Assembly: GCA_938085045.1 (NCBI GenBank)
Contig: CALKGI010000137.1
Location: 1 to 59,150 of the forward strand
From: an uncultured Alteromonadaceae bacterium
Lineage (GTDB): Bacteria > Pseudomonadota > Gammaproteobacteria > Enterobacterales > Alteromonadaceae
Direction: 5' to 3'
Length of the DNA: 59,150 nt
The translations under genes were made by a program, and so were the position numbers. The stretch's first letter is position 1. Every line of letters starts with the position of its first letter. The notes beneath the pieces were generated by a model. The model ran no database searches. It saw only the letters and a program-made list of their open reading frames with translations, and was not told the DNA's origin. Shown here one piece after another: positions 25,682 to 35,404 of the stretch.

Positions 25682-25816
25682 ATGAATGTAAGAGCTTTGA
25701 TGTTGGACTCGATTTTGTCGAGTATTGAAGAAGACGAACAAAACTGTGTTGAAAGCGATATTGTTGAAGAGATCATCACCTGCATACAATCGATTAAACA
25801 CAGCATTCAAATGAGC
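25682..25816 (+). CDS. Possible 44-residue acidic small protein
   Basis: Short frame from the ATG at 25682 to the TGA at 25814. It is acidic in the middle (SSIEEDEQNCVESDIVEEI) and has two cysteines. GGTAGG lies five bases upstream and could be a ribosome site. It fills a stretch otherwise without genes between the phosphatase and the membrane-protein gene. No family recognised. Support is only start, ribosome-site-like sequence and codon-like composition, so it may be chance. Confidence 0.35.
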
Positions 25817-26013
25817 AGAGATTCACTTAAAGGTTAATGAAAACCGCGATAAAAATGCAAAATAAGTTGGCTTGAATTACCGGTGATTCAGGTTATACTT
25901 TGATTGAGTTTACGTTGAGCGCCTGAATTAGAGCTAAGTTTAACGTTGATGTACAAGGACTTGTCATTCAATCATTTTTGTCTCTATCAAGAGACTTTGC
26001 AAAGGAGCTGCTT

Positions 26014-26379
26014 ATGTTGCCTAAGTTTATTTACGAATCCCTCCCTTATATTAATCTATCAATCGGCGTCGCCGAAATTTGTTTTTTTCACTCATTTTGG
26101 ACTGCACTTTCTGGCGCGATGTTTTTCGGCGCAGGAGCTGTTATGTGGGTATTACGCTCTGACAATCGGCGCAAAGACAAACGAACAAAAGCCCGCTATC
26201 AATATAATCGTGGCCGTGAGTTATATGAAATAAAACCGTTTTTTTACATCATTTTTGGCCTGCTGGTGACCAATTGGATGGATACACCAACAATGCATTT
26301 GGCCGGTGCGGCAGTGGCGCTTTTTGGCTTGTATTTGCTGCTTAAGCGCGGCATTTATAGGCGTTTTACGGTGTCGTAG
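26014..26379 (+). CDS. Small membrane protein of unknown function
   Basis: 121 residues from the ATG at 26014, chosen because AAAGGAG lies eight bases upstream. Three hydrophobic stretches: about 25-50 (CFFHSFWTALSGAMFFGAGA), 73-88 (PFFYIIFGLLVTNW) and 95-112 (MHLAGAAVALFGLYLLL). Between the first two is a very basic cytoplasmic-looking loop (RSDNRRKDKRTKARYQYNR). I do not recognise the family. It is convergent with the Lys/Gln-rich protein gene that ends 46 bases on. Confidence 0.7.
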   Translation: MLPKFIYESLPYINLSIGVAEICFFHSFWTALSGAMFFGAGAVMWVLRSDNRRKDKRTKARYQYNRGRELYEIKPFFYIIFGLLVTNWMDTPTMHLAGAAVALFGLYLLLKRGIYRRFTVS

Positions 26380-26425
26380 AATAGGCAGGCGTTTCGTCGT
26401 ACAAATAACGACGAAACCACACACA

Positions 26426-26911
26426 TCACGGCTGAGCCAAATAATGCCCTAATGCTGAAAACATGCCTTTTTGTTCAATAAACTGAAAATTATTACACTG
26501 TGTTTTGTCGTCAATTTGACCAAAACACAAGTAAACAACTGCCATTGCTTCGTCGATAATAACGGTTTGCGGTGAGTCGAGCAATTTGCCCGGGCCGCCA
26601 AACAGGCCAGGAATGTATATGCTGTTGGCAACTAAATCTAATTTCTTGTAGATCAGCAATTGCGGTTTAGGCACGATAATTATGGCAAGAAATATCAAGC
26701 CGAAAATGGTGTTCATTAACTTTTTGATGATACCGCTTTTCTTTTTGGCTGACGTTTTACTTTTACGAGCTCGTTCTGTCGCTTGCGCCTCGCGTTGCAA
26801 CTGATGGTTTTGTTCTTGCTGTTGCTGTTGTTTTTTCTTCGGGGATGCTTTGGGCTTTTTGACCTCGGGCATTTTTCCGAGTAATTGTTGACCTTTTCTT
26901 TGCGGGGGCAT
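26426..26911 (-). CDS. Lys/Gln-rich single-span membrane protein, unknown function
   Basis: 161 residues. The first 60 are extremely basic and low-complexity (KKPKASPKKKQQQQQEQNH and on), probably disordered and in the cytoplasm. One membrane helix follows (LMNTIFGLIFLAIIIVP, about 66-82), then a compact C-terminal part of about 75 residues with two cysteines (LCFGQIDDKTQCNNF) that should lie outside. No family recognised. The run of CAA/CAG and AAA codons is a low-complexity track that can slip. Confidence 0.65.
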   Translation of the reverse strand: MPPQRKGQQLLGKMPEVKKPKASPKKKQQQQQEQNHQLQREAQATERARKSKTSAKKKSGIIKKLMNTIFGLIFLAIIIVPKPQLLIYKKLDLVANSIYIPGLFGGPGKLLDSPQTVIIDEAMAVVYLCFGQIDDKTQCNNFQFIEQKGMFSALGHYLAQP

Positions 26912-27070
26912 GACTGTCCAATGTTGATTTTCTGCTTATATTTAAAAAATAACATAGCTTTAATGCTTTGTGTAAATGAAAACTGAGCTTTAACTGTTAT
27001 AATCTGTAAAAATCCTTGCTATATTTGACAAAAGACATGGGTTAGCAGACTCAACAAAGGAAAAATATCT

Positions 27071-27451
27071 ATGCAAAATTCCAGCGCGGAAGAAGGTCAA
27101 TCAGTATTGATTGTCGATGATGTCAGCACCGTACGCAGCTTCCTGCGACAAACGTTGTCACATCTGGGTGTCCGCAACGTTAGAGAGGCCGCATCCGGTG
27201 GCGAGTGTGTCAGACTGTTTAAGCAAGAACAGGCCGACATAGTGTTTCTGGACATAGAATTGCCGGATTTTGATGGCAACGAGGTGTTAAGACAATTGCA
27301 TGAAGTTAACCCAAGAGTCAATGTGGTCATGATCTCTGCGCATAGTACTGTTGATAATGTTAAAGAGTCAATTGAAAATGGCGCAAAAGGGTTTATTGTT
27401 AAACCTTTCTCACCGAAGAAAATTGCTGCCGTGTTGAAGAAATTCGAATGA
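27071..27451 (+). CDS. Single-domain CheY-like response regulator
   Basis: 126 residues, receiver domain only. The acidic pair is D16/D17, the phospho-acceptor is D61 in VFLDIELPDFDG, the conserved Ser/Thr is in MISAHS and the Lys in FIVKPFSP. There is no output domain, so it signals by protein contact or acts in a phosphorelay. No chemotaxis or kinase gene is adjacent; the HPt-bearing hybrid 5 kb away is one conceivable partner, but nothing in the sequence links them. ATG preceded by AAAGGAAAAATATCT. A perfect hairpin TGGTGCGC-ATG-GCGCACCA follows at 27460-27478, then a terminator at 27519. Confidence 0.88.
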   Translation: MQNSSAEEGQSVLIVDDVSTVRSFLRQTLSHLGVRNVREAASGGECVRLFKQEQADIVFLDIELPDFDGNEVLRQLHEVNPRVNVVMISAHSTVDNVKESIENGAKGFIVKPFSPKKIAAVLKKFE

Positions 27452-27518
27452 TTTTTTAATGGTGCGCATGGCGCACCATACCAATAGATATTTTTATGAT
27501 GCCGATAAACCGTAGACA

Positions 27519-27547
27519 TAAAAAAACCGCCTTTCGGCGGTTTTTTT
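27519..27547. terminator. Bidirectional terminator between the CheY-like gene and rpsT
   Basis: A-run, stem CCGCC / GGCGG with TTTC loop, and T-run on both strands. It serves the converging CheY-like and rpsT transcripts. Confidence 0.85.
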
Positions 27548-27583
27548 ATTCAATGCAAAAAAGCAGTTAAAAATGACTTAACA

Positions 27584-27844
27584 TTATAACGCTTTGATGT
27601 GGGCATTGAGACGGCTTTTTTGACGAGCCGCTTTGTTTGCGTGAATCAGACCTTTTGTTGCATAACGGTCTAGAATTGGCACTACTGCTGTGAAAGCGGC
27701 AGTTGCTGTTTCTTTGTTACCAGTATCGATAGCTGTTTGTACTTTCTTTACCAAAGTACGCATCATTGAACGACGACTGGCATTGTGCTGACGGTTCTTC
27801 TCTGACTGAATCGCGCGTTTTTTTGCTTGTTTGCTGTTGGCCAC
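27584..27844 (-). CDS. rpsT: Ribosomal protein S20
   Basis: 86 residues, the normal size. Starts [20 protein letters not shown] and is highly basic throughout, with the helical repeats typical of bS20, ending [11 protein letters not shown]. Binds 16S rRNA in the 30S body. It is divergent from murJ, 210 bp away, the common gammaproteobacterial arrangement of rpsT next to murJ-ribF-ileS. Confidence 0.97.
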   Translation of the reverse strand: MANSKQAKKRAIQSEKNRQHNASRRSMMRTLVKKVQTAIDTGNKETATAAFTAVVPILDRYATKGLIHANKAARQKSRLNAHIKAL

Positions 27845-28054
27845 GGTGTGGAACTCCTAAAGACGTAAACCCATAAAATCGTAAGGCGCGAAATACTGCC
27901 TGTTTTTACCACGCTTGTCAAATCATTCAGGGTTATTTTTTCATCGAAATCACTTATTAGCTCACCTTTTAGTTTGCCTTCACGCTATACTTGCTCCCCA
28001 TTTTTCAAGCTGGTGCTGTGACATCGCAGCAAAGCGTACTTCGAAGGTTCTGTT

Positions 28055-29611
28055 TTGTCTAAGAAATTACTCAGGTCTGGGTTGATTGTCTCAATGATGA
28101 CCATGATTTCCCGGGTGTTGGGTTTGGTCAGAGATGTGGTCATTGCCCACATGGCCGGAACCGGACTTGCCGCTGATGTGTATTTGCTGGCGAACCGTAT
28201 TCCCAATTTTTTTCGTCGTTTGTTTGCCGAGGGCGCTTTTGCTCAGGCTTTTGTGCCAGTACTCAGTGAAGTAAAAGAAAAACATGGTGATGATGAGGTG
28301 AGAATTTTGTTCGCCAAAGTGGCTGGTACGCTTGGCGGTATTATTACTATTGTCACAATACTAGGGGTGCTAGGTTCGTCGGTAGTGGCGGGGATTTTTG
28401 GTTTTAAGTGGTTTTGGGTGTGGTTCACTGGCGATAGCGACGAGGGCAAGTTTGAGTTACTTTCGTTGATGTTAAAGTTTACCGTCCCTTATTTGTGGTT
28501 TATTACTATGGTCGCGCTGTCGGGGGCCATTCTCAATACTTATAACCGTTTTGCGGTGGCGGCTTTTACGCCTGTGTTTTTGAATATAGCGATTATTTGT
28601 AGCGCTTGGTTGCTCTCTGGCTATTTTGCAGTGCCAGAAATGTCGCTGGCAATTGGTGTGTTTATCGGCGGTTTGGTGCAGTTTTTGTTTCAACTGCCTT
28701 TTTTGGCCAAACAGGGGTTGTTGGTTAGGCCCAAATGGGGCTGGAATGACAAGTATGTTAAACGCATCAGAACGTTGATGTTACCAGCGATGTTTGGTGT
28801 GTCGGTCAGTCAAATCAATTTATTATTGGACACTGTGATTGCTTCGACCTTGATCACAGGCTCTGTCAGTTGGTTATATTATGCCGACCGTTTGATTGAG
28901 TTTCCGTTGGGGCTGTTTGGTATTGCTATCGCCACGGTGATTTTACCTGCGCTTTCGAAAGAGCATGTTAACGAAAACAAGCAACAATTCGCCGGTACTA
29001 TGGATTGGGGGATTCGTTTTATCTCCTTAACTGGCGTGCCAGCATTAGCCGGTTTGATGGTGTTGGCACAGCCCATCATTGCGGTGTTGTTTTTTCACGG
29101 CGAATTTAAAGCGTCTGACGTAACTCAGGTGTCTTACAGTTTGATTGCCTATGCCAGCGGGTTACTTAGTTTTATGATGATTAAGGTACTGGCGCCGGGG
29201 TACTACTCAAGGCAAGATATTAAAACGCCAGTGCGTATTGGCATTATTGCTATGGTGAGTAATATGGCGCTTAATCTGATGTTCGTGCCATTTATGGGCT
29301 ATATCGGTCTTGCGTTGGCAACCTCTGTATCAGCCACGCTAAATGCTTTTTTGTTATATCGAGGTTTGAAGCAACAGGGTATTTATCAGTTTTCTCGCGT
29401 TACCCTAATCTTTTTCGCCAAGTTACTGGTGGCGGCGGTGTGTATGTTGGCTGTATTGCTTTATGTTACGCCCAAAATTGATGTTTGGTTTGCTTGGAAT
29501 AACTTTGAACGTGCGATGTGGGTGACCATTTATATTGGCTGTGGGGCGTTGGTGTACCTAGCGACTTTACTTATTCTTGGGCTGCGGCCAAGGGATTTGA
29601 AATCTTCTTGA
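28055..29611 (+). CDS. murJ: Lipid II flippase MurJ
   Basis: 518 residues with about 14 membrane helices; MOP-superfamily flippase that moves lipid II to the periplasmic face for peptidoglycan synthesis. Recognisable blocks are GLVRDVVIAHMAGTGLAAD near the start with the conserved Arg, FFRRLFAEGAFAQAFVPVL, and APGYYSRQDIKTPVRIG. Starts at a TTG preceded by GAAGG at seven bases; no ATG gives the conserved N-terminus SKKLLRSG. First gene of the series murJ-ribF-ileS-lspA-fkpB-ispH. Confidence 0.96.
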   Translation: MSKKLLRSGLIVSMMTMISRVLGLVRDVVIAHMAGTGLAADVYLLANRIPNFFRRLFAEGAFAQAFVPVLSEVKEKHGDDEVRILFAKVAGTLGGIITIVTILGVLGSSVVAGIFGFKWFWVWFTGDSDEGKFELLSLMLKFTVPYLWFITMVALSGAILNTYNRFAVAAFTPVFLNIAIICSAWLLSGYFAVPEMSLAIGVFIGGLVQFLFQLPFLAKQGLLVRPKWGWNDKYVKRIRTLMLPAMFGVSVSQINLLLDTVIASTLITGSVSWLYYADRLIEFPLGLFGIAIATVILPALSKEHVNENKQQFAGTMDWGIRFISLTGVPALAGLMVLAQPIIAVLFFHGEFKASDVTQVSYSLIAYASGLLSFMMIKVLAPGYYSRQDIKTPVRIGIIAMVSNMALNLMFVPFMGYIGLALATSVSATLNAFLLYRGLKQQGIYQFSRVTLIFFAKLLVAAVCMLAVLLYVTPKIDVWFAWNNFERAMWVTIYIGCGALVYLATLLILGLRPRDLKSS

Positions 29612-29642
29612 TTAGGTTGCTGATTATTATGTGCTTACAAGG

Positions 29643-29648
29643 TATAAT
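29643..29648 (+). promoter_or_regulatory. Possible -10 element (TATAAT) before ribF
   Basis: A perfect TATAAT sits 42 bp before the ribF ATG. A TGATTA at 29621-29626 is 16 bp upstream and could act as a weak -35. Suggests that ribF-ileS and following genes have their own promoter. Confidence 0.4.
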
Positions 29649-29689
29649 TCTCCGTTTTTAATTTTTGGACTAGCATTGTTGGGCTGTTG

Positions 29690-30637
29690 ATGGAGTTTAT
29701 TCGCGGTATACATAATATCAAACCCGAGCATCGTGGCACGGTGTTGACGATTGGCAATTTTGATGGCGTTCACCGTGGACATCGGGCCGTTATCGAAGGG
29801 GCGATCACCCAAGCTAAGGCGTTGGGTACGTCAGCCACTGTGATGCTTTTTGAACCCCAGCCGATGGAGTTGTTTCTCAAAGACAAAGCGCCGGCAAGGC
29901 TCTACCGATTGCGTGATAAGTATTTGCAATTGGCGCAATTGGGGGTTGACCGTTTGTTATGCGTCAAGTTCAACCAGCGCTTTGCTTCAATGGAAGCCAT
30001 GGATTTTATTGAGCAGCTGTTGGTGGGTAAATTGGCCATTAGCCATTTGATAGTCGGTGACGACTTTTGTTTTGGCAAAAATCGTAAAGGCGATTTTGCA
30101 ATGTTAGTCGAGGCTGGTTTACGCTTTGGTTTTAAGGTGACCAACACCCAAAGCTACCGTCTTGAAAATTGTCGCATCAGTAGTACTGCCATTCGCCAAG
30201 CGTTGGTTGATGGGGCCTTTAGTGAGGCTAAGGCGATGTTGGGCCATCCATTTAGTATTAACGGCACTGTGACCCATGGTGACAAAAAAGGTCGAACCAT
30301 TGGGTTTCCTACCGCTAATGTGGCGTTGAATCGAGTCGTAGCGCCGGTTAGAGGTGTCTATGTTGTGAGCGTTACTACAGTTGTTGGACAGTACAATGGC
30401 GTGGCTAATATTGGCAAACGACCTACTGTCAAAGGGGTGGTGCAACAGCTCGAAGTGCATTTATTTGATTTTGAACAACAGATTTATGGCCAACATATTG
30501 ATGTGGTATTACACCACAAGTTAAGAGACGAACAGAAATTTGATAGTCTTCAGGCACTTAAAGCGCAGATAGCGCTGGATGTCGGGCAGGCCAAAACGTA
30601 TTTTGAAGAGCAAGACTCTTTTGATATTAAGAAATAA
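29690..30637 (+). CDS. ribF: Bifunctional riboflavin kinase / FAD synthetase
   Basis: 315 residues from the ATG at 29690; a TTG codon just before it is unlikely to be used. The N-terminal nucleotidyltransferase domain has GNFDGVHRGHRAVI (the HxGH-type motif) and SSTAIRQALVDG. The C-terminal flavokinase domain has HGDKKGRTIGFPTANV and GVYVV...GVANIGKRPTV. It converts riboflavin to FMN and then FAD. Stands before ileS, the usual order in gammaproteobacteria. Confidence 0.96.
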   Translation: MEFIRGIHNIKPEHRGTVLTIGNFDGVHRGHRAVIEGAITQAKALGTSATVMLFEPQPMELFLKDKAPARLYRLRDKYLQLAQLGVDRLLCVKFNQRFASMEAMDFIEQLLVGKLAISHLIVGDDFCFGKNRKGDFAMLVEAGLRFGFKVTNTQSYRLENCRISSTAIRQALVDGAFSEAKAMLGHPFSINGTVTHGDKKGRTIGFPTANVALNRVVAPVRGVYVVSVTTVVGQYNGVANIGKRPTVKGVVQQLEVHLFDFEQQIYGQHIDVVLHHKLRDEQKFDSLQALKAQIALDVGQAKTYFEEQDSFDIKK

Positions 30638-30662
30638 CATTTAGAGCGGAAAATCAGGACAC

Positions 30663-33491
30663 ATGAGCGATTATAAACAAACTTTGAATTTGCCGGAAAC
30701 GCCGTTTCCAATGCGTGGTAATTTGGCCAATCGTGAGCCAAAAATGTTGAAACACTGGGATGAGATTGATCTTTATCAAGCGATTCGTAAAGCAAAAGCG
30801 GGCAAACCTCAGTTTATTTTGCATGACGGTCCTCCGTATGCCAATGGCAATATTCATATTGGTCACGCAGTTAACAAAATACTCAAAGACTTTATTGTTA
30901 AATCTAAAACATTGTCTGATTTTGACGCACCTTATATTCCAGGTTGGGATTGCCACGGTCTGCCTATCGAATTGATGGTAGAAAAGAAACACGGCAAACC
31001 GGGTAAGAAGATCACCGCTGCCGAGTTTAGAGTTAAATGTCGTGAGTTTGCTGCTAAGCAAATTGAAGGGCAAAAAGCTGATTTTATGCGTTTGGGTGTG
31101 TTGGGTGACTGGAAAAATCCTTATCGCACCATGGATTTTGATTTTGAAGCCAACATCATTCGCTCGCTTGGCAAAATCATCGACAACAACCATTTGCAAA
31201 AAGGCTTTAAACCGGTTCACTGGTGTACAGATTGTGCCTCGGCATTGGCCGAAGCTGAAGTTGAATATCAAGATAAAAAATCGCCTGCTATCGATGTTAA
31301 ATTCCCTGTTGTAGATGAAGCTAAAGTTGCTGAGTGTTTCGCTCACCCTGAGGGGCACATCGGCGAAGGGCCTATGTCAGTCCTTATCTGGACGACAACC
31401 CCATGGACTTTACCAGCTAACCGCGCGGTATCTGTTAGCCCCAAATTAGAATACACCTTGGTACAAGCCGAAACACCAACTGGCAAGCAGCGTTTGATTG
31501 TTGGTTCTGATTTGGTTAAAGATTCGATGGACCGATATGGTATTGAGCATTTCCACGCTTTAGGTTACTGCAAAGGTAGCGCGCTGGAACTCACTGCGCT
31601 TAAACATCCATTTTATGATTTTGAAGTGCCAATGATTCTTGGCGATCATGTTACTACCGACTCTGGTACGGGTTGTGTTCATACCGCTCCGGGCCATGGT
31701 CAAGAAGATTTCGTGGTCGGTAAACAGTATGACCTTGAAGTCGCCAACCCCGTTGGCGCTAATGGTGTGTTTTTACCAGGCACTGAGTTGTTTGAAGGTG
31801 AACATGTCTTTAAAGCCAACGACCATGTGGTTGCGGTGCTTAAAGACCGTGGCATGTTAATGCATCATCATGCGTATGAGCATAGTTATCCACATTGCTG
31901 GCGTCATAAAACGCCGATTATCTTTCGCGCGACACCACAATGGTTTATCAGCATGGATCACAATGGCCTGCGTGAAAAGTCATTGGAGCAAATTAAAAAG
32001 ACCCAGTGGATCCCAGAATGGGGCGAAAGCCGTATTGAGCAGATGGTTGCCGGTCGTCCTGACTGGTGCGTATCTCGTCAACGTACTTGGGGCGTTCCTA
32101 TTGCTTTGTTTGCCCATAAAGACAGCGGTGAATTGCATCCAAACAGCAAAGAATTAGTTGAACAAGTTGCGCTACGTGTTGAAAAAGAAGGTATTCAAGC
32201 TTGGTTTGATTTAGACGCGGCTGAGTTGATTGGTGATGATGCTAATGACTTTGTTAAAGTTAGTGATACCTTGGATGTTTGGTTTGATTCTGGTTCGACC
32301 CACGCCTGTGTGGTTGGTGCGCGACCTGAATACAACAAACCAGCCGATTTGTATCTTGAAGGCTCTGACCAACATCGTGGTTGGTTTATGTCTTCGATGA
32401 TGACAGGTGTTGCCATGGATAATGTTGCGCCTTATCAACAAGTGTTGACTCATGGTTTTACTGTGGACGCTCAGGGCCGCAAAATGTCTAAGTCTGTTGG
32501 GAATGTGGTTTCCCCGCAGTCTGTTGTGGGTAAGCTTGGTGCAGACATCTTACGTTTGTGGGTTGCCTCTGCCGATTATACCGCTGAGATGGCGGTATCA
32601 GATGAAATTTTAAAACGTGCGGCTGACATGTATCGTCGTATTCGTAATACTTCACGCTTTTTGTTATCGAACATGAGCGGATTTGACCCGGCCACCGATA
32701 TGGTTGAAGAAGATTCAATGATTGAACTAGACCGCTGGATTGTGCGCCGCACTGTGGCATTACAGGCTGAGATTATCGAAGCATATGACACTTACCAGTT
32801 CCACGCTGTTGCGCAAAAACTAATGAACTTCTGTACTGGTGAGCTTGGTAGTTTCTACCTTGATGTTATCAAAGACAGGCAGTATACCGGCAAAGCTGAC
32901 GGGATTGCTCGTCGTTCTTGTCAAACGGCTTTGTATCACATTGTTGAGGCGATGACTCGTTGGATGGCACCTGTATTGAGTTTCACCGCTCAAGAGATTT
33001 GGGATTTGTTGCCGGGCGAACGTGAAGAGTTTGTTTTAACCGGTGTTTGGTATGAAGGCTTGCCTAAGCAAACCGATGTTGGTCAATACAGCGATGAATT
33101 TTGGACTCAGGTTCTAGAGGTTCGTGACGAAGTGAACAAGGTGCTTGAAAAAGCCCGTCGTGAAGATGTGGTTGGCGCGACTTTGCAGGCCGAAGTGACT
33201 TTGTACGTGAACGATTCACTTGAAAAAGTGTTGAATCAATTAGGTGATGAGTTGCGTTTTGTTTTGCTCGCCTCTGCTACTGATGTGCAAGCGCTTGCGA
33301 ATAAATCTGATGATGCAGTTGATACTGAAATTGACGGTTTGTCGGTTAAGATTGCAGCCTCTGGCGGTGAAAAGTGCGAGCGTTGCTGGCACTACAGCGA
33401 TGAAGTCGGTAAAGATGCCGACAACGAAACCTTGTGTAACCGTTGTGTCACTAATGTTGATGGACAGGGCGAGACTCGTTTGTATGCTTAA
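30663..33491 (+). CDS. ileS: Isoleucyl-tRNA synthetase
   Basis: 942 residues, class I synthetase of the usual bacterial length. HIGH motif in [16 protein letters not shown] (about 58-73), editing domain with the TTPWTLPAN block, KMSKS motif in [10 protein letters not shown] (about 605), and a C-terminal zinc finger CERCW...CNRC. Charges tRNA-Ile and edits valine. Its stop lies inside the start of lspA (8-base overlap), so the two are translationally coupled. Confidence 0.98.
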   Translation: MSDYKQTLNLPETPFPMRGNLANREPKMLKHWDEIDLYQAIRKAKAGKPQFILHDGPPYANGNIHIGHAVNKILKDFIVKSKTLSDFDAPYIPGWDCHGLPIELMVEKKHGKPGKKITAAEFRVKCREFAAKQIEGQKADFMRLGVLGDWKNPYRTMDFDFEANIIRSLGKIIDNNHLQKGFKPVHWCTDCASALAEAEVEYQDKKSPAIDVKFPVVDEAKVAECFAHPEGHIGEGPMSVLIWTTTPWTLPANRAVSVSPKLEYTLVQAETPTGKQRLIVGSDLVKDSMDRYGIEHFHALGYCKGSALELTALKHPFYDFEVPMILGDHVTTDSGTGCVHTAPGHGQEDFVVGKQYDLEVANPVGANGVFLPGTELFEGEHVFKANDHVVAVLKDRGMLMHHHAYEHSYPHCWRHKTPIIFRATPQWFISMDHNGLREKSLEQIKKTQWIPEWGESRIEQMVAGRPDWCVSRQRTWGVPIALFAHKDSGELHPNSKELVEQVALRVEKEGIQAWFDLDAAELIGDDANDFVKVSDTLDVWFDSGSTHACVVGARPEYNKPADLYLEGSDQHRGWFMSSMMTGVAMDNVAPYQQVLTHGFTVDAQGRKMSKSVGNVVSPQSVVGKLGADILRLWVASADYTAEMAVSDEILKRAADMYRRIRNTSRFLLSNMSGFDPATDMVEEDSMIELDRWIVRRTVALQAEIIEAYDTYQFHAVAQKLMNFCTGELGSFYLDVIKDRQYTGKADGIARRSCQTALYHIVEAMTRWMAPVLSFTAQEIWDLLPGEREEFVLTGVWYEGLPKQTDVGQYSDEFWTQVLEVRDEVNKVLEKARREDVVGATLQAEVTLYVNDSLEKVLNQLGDELRFVLLASATDVQALANKSDDAVDTEIDGLSVKIAASGGEKCERCWHYSDEVGKDADNETLCNRCVTNVDGQGETRLYA

Positions 33492-34035
33492 TGGTTCGAA
33501 TGAAAACGCGCCACCAACCTCAAAAGGTGGCGATTTAAAAAGCAGTGGTTTGTGGTGGTTGTGGTTATCTGCGCTGGCCGTGGTGTTAGATCAAGCCACC
33601 AAGTGGTGGATCATCGACTCGGTGGAATATGGGGTGCATATGCCTGTGTTTTCTTGGTTTGATATAACCCATGCCCACAACCTAGGTGCCGCTTTTAGCT
33701 TTTTACATGATGCCGGGGGCTGGCAACGCTATTTTTTGACTGGCGTAGCGCTGGTGATTAGCGTGTTGTTATTGTGGTGGATGAAAAGTACGCCTAAGTC
33801 TAACAAGGTGTTGGGTATGTCATACTCGTTAATCCTTGGCGGGGCCATCGGCAATGTATATGACCGGATTATGTACGGTTATGTCGAAGATTTTATTTAT
33901 GTTTATTATCAGAGTTGGGATTTTCCGGCGTTTAATATTGCCGATTCAGCAATCTCTTTAGGGGCTATCTTGTTGATTTATGATGCCCTGACGGCCAAAC
34001 CTGAAAAACCCAAAGATGAGGTTACCAGTGACTGA
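33484..34035 (+). CDS. lspA: Lipoprotein signal peptidase (signal peptidase II)
   Basis: 183 residues from the ATG at 33484, which overlaps the ileS stop. Four membrane helices. The conserved block [10 protein letters not shown], the [12 protein letters not shown] block, and the catalytic Asp regions [10 protein letters not shown] and [13 protein letters not shown] are present. It cleaves prolipoproteins before the lipidated Cys. A longer upstream extension exists in frame but lies within ileS and has no support. N-terminal polar stretch of about 25 residues precedes TM1. Confidence 0.96.
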   Translation: MLNGSNENAPPTSKGGDLKSSGLWWLWLSALAVVLDQATKWWIIDSVEYGVHMPVFSWFDITHAHNLGAAFSFLHDAGGWQRYFLTGVALVISVLLLWWMKSTPKSNKVLGMSYSLILGGAIGNVYDRIMYGYVEDFIYVYYQSWDFPAFNIADSAISLGAILLIYDALTAKPEKPKDEVTSD

Positions 34036-34468
34036 AGTATCAAGTATTACCGCCAGCAGTGAAGTGCTGATGCATTTTTCGATTAATCTTGCCGATGGCT
34101 CTGCCGCAGAAAGTACTCGGGTGAATAACCGTCCTGCTAAATTTGTTATGGGCGATGGCAGTTTAACCGAGAATTTCGAAAAGTGTTTGCTTGGGTTGAA
34201 CGTCAATCAAAAGAAAAAGTTTGAGCTGGCGCCCGAAGACGGTTTTGGTATGCCAAACCCAGACAACATTCACTATGTTGACCGCAGCAAGTTTTCTCAT
34301 GATACGCCGGCAGAGATTGGCGCAATCATTGCGTTTACTCAGCCTAATGGTGCAGAGTTACCAGGCATTGTTCGAGCGGTTGACGGAGATTCAGTGACGG
34401 TTGATTTTAATCATCCTTTGGCGGGTCAGACTTTGACTTTTGATGTTGAAATATTAGAGATTAATTAA
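34028..34468 (+). CDS. fkpB: FKBP-type peptidyl-prolyl isomerase (SlpA/FkpB)
   Basis: 146 residues from the GTG at 34028, chosen because GAGG lies six bases upstream and the resulting N-terminus matches the usual length before VLMHFSI; an ATG at 34016 is possible but has no ribosome site. The SlyD-like FKBP fold with its IF insert is evident: GDGSLTENFEKCLLGLNV, PEDGFGMPNPDNI, and the end VTVDFNHPLAGQTLTFDVEI. Folding helper in the cytoplasm. Overlaps lspA and ends directly against the ispH start. Confidence 0.93.
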   Translation: MTEVSSITASSEVLMHFSINLADGSAAESTRVNNRPAKFVMGDGSLTENFEKCLLGLNVNQKKKFELAPEDGFGMPNPDNIHYVDRSKFSHDTPAEIGAIIAFTQPNGAELPGIVRAVDGDSVTVDFNHPLAGQTLTFDVEILEIN

Positions 34469-35398
34469 ATGAATATCCATTTGGCCAATCCCCGTGGTTT
34501 TTGCGCCGGTGTCGACCGGGCCATCAGTATTGTTGAGCGTGCGCTTGAGTTGTTCGATCATCCTATATATGTACGGCACGAAGTCGTTCACAACAAATTT
34601 GTGGTTGAAGGGTTAAAACGCTCAGGGGCAATTTTTGTCGAAGAGCTTGATGAAGTTCCCGAAGATAAAATTGTTATCTTTAGTGCTCATGGCGTTTCAC
34701 AAGAAGTACGTACACAAGCCAAGGCACGCAATCTTAAAGTGTTTGATGCAACCTGCCCTTTAGTGACTAAAGTGCATATGGAAGTATCGCGTGCGAGCCG
34801 TAAGGGTGTTGAGTGTGTGTTGATTGGTCATAATGGTCATCCAGAAGTTGAAGGCACTATGGGGCAGTACGATAACGCCGATGGCGGTATCTATTTGGTA
34901 GAGTCTGTGGCTGATGTGGCCAATTTGCCCGTTAAAGACCCTGACAACCTGACTTATTGCTCGCAAACCACTTTGTCGGTGGATGATACCGCCGAGATTG
35001 TTAAAACGCTTAAGCAAACTTTTGTAAATATCAAAGGCCCGCATAAAGAAGATATCTGTTACGCCACTCAAAACCGTCAGGATGCGGTTCGAGATTTGGC
35101 AAACAAAACTGACTTGGTACTGGTTGTTGGGGCTAAAAATAGCTCCAACTCTAATCGATTGACTGAGGTGGCGCAAAAGCTTGGTACTGAGTCATATCTA
35201 ATCGACAACGCTGATTCAATTGATAACGATTGGTTGACCGGCAAAGGTGAAGTTGGCGTTACCGCTGGAGCATCTGCACCAGATGTGTTGGTTACTCAAG
35301 TCATTGAAAGACTTGTAGAGCTGGGTGGTAAGACGGTTAATGAATCTCCGGGCATTAAAGAAAACACTGTGTTTGCTTTACCCATCGAACTGCGCTGA
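34469..35398 (+). CDS. ispH: 4-hydroxy-3-methylbut-2-enyl diphosphate reductase
   Basis: 309 residues. The three iron-sulfur ligands are visible in GFCAGV (C12), [11 protein letters not shown] and [11 protein letters not shown]; the conserved HEVVHN and HGVS blocks are also present. It performs the last step of the MEP isoprenoid pathway, forming IPP and DMAPP. Its ATG directly follows the fkpB stop with no spacing. Confidence 0.97.
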   Translation: MNIHLANPRGFCAGVDRAISIVERALELFDHPIYVRHEVVHNKFVVEGLKRSGAIFVEELDEVPEDKIVIFSAHGVSQEVRTQAKARNLKVFDATCPLVTKVHMEVSRASRKGVECVLIGHNGHPEVEGTMGQYDNADGGIYLVESVADVANLPVKDPDNLTYCSQTTLSVDDTAEIVKTLKQTFVNIKGPHKEDICYATQNRQDAVRDLANKTDLVLVVGAKNSSNSNRLTEVAQKLGTESYLIDNADSIDNDWLTGKGEVGVTAGASAPDVLVTQVIERLVELGGKTVNESPGIKENTVFALPIELR

Positions 35399-35404
35399 AT
35401 CGAC

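Noticed and set aside
33244-33483. 80-codon N-terminal extension of lspA
   Set aside because: In the ileS coding region with no start signal; the ATG at 33484 gives normal length.
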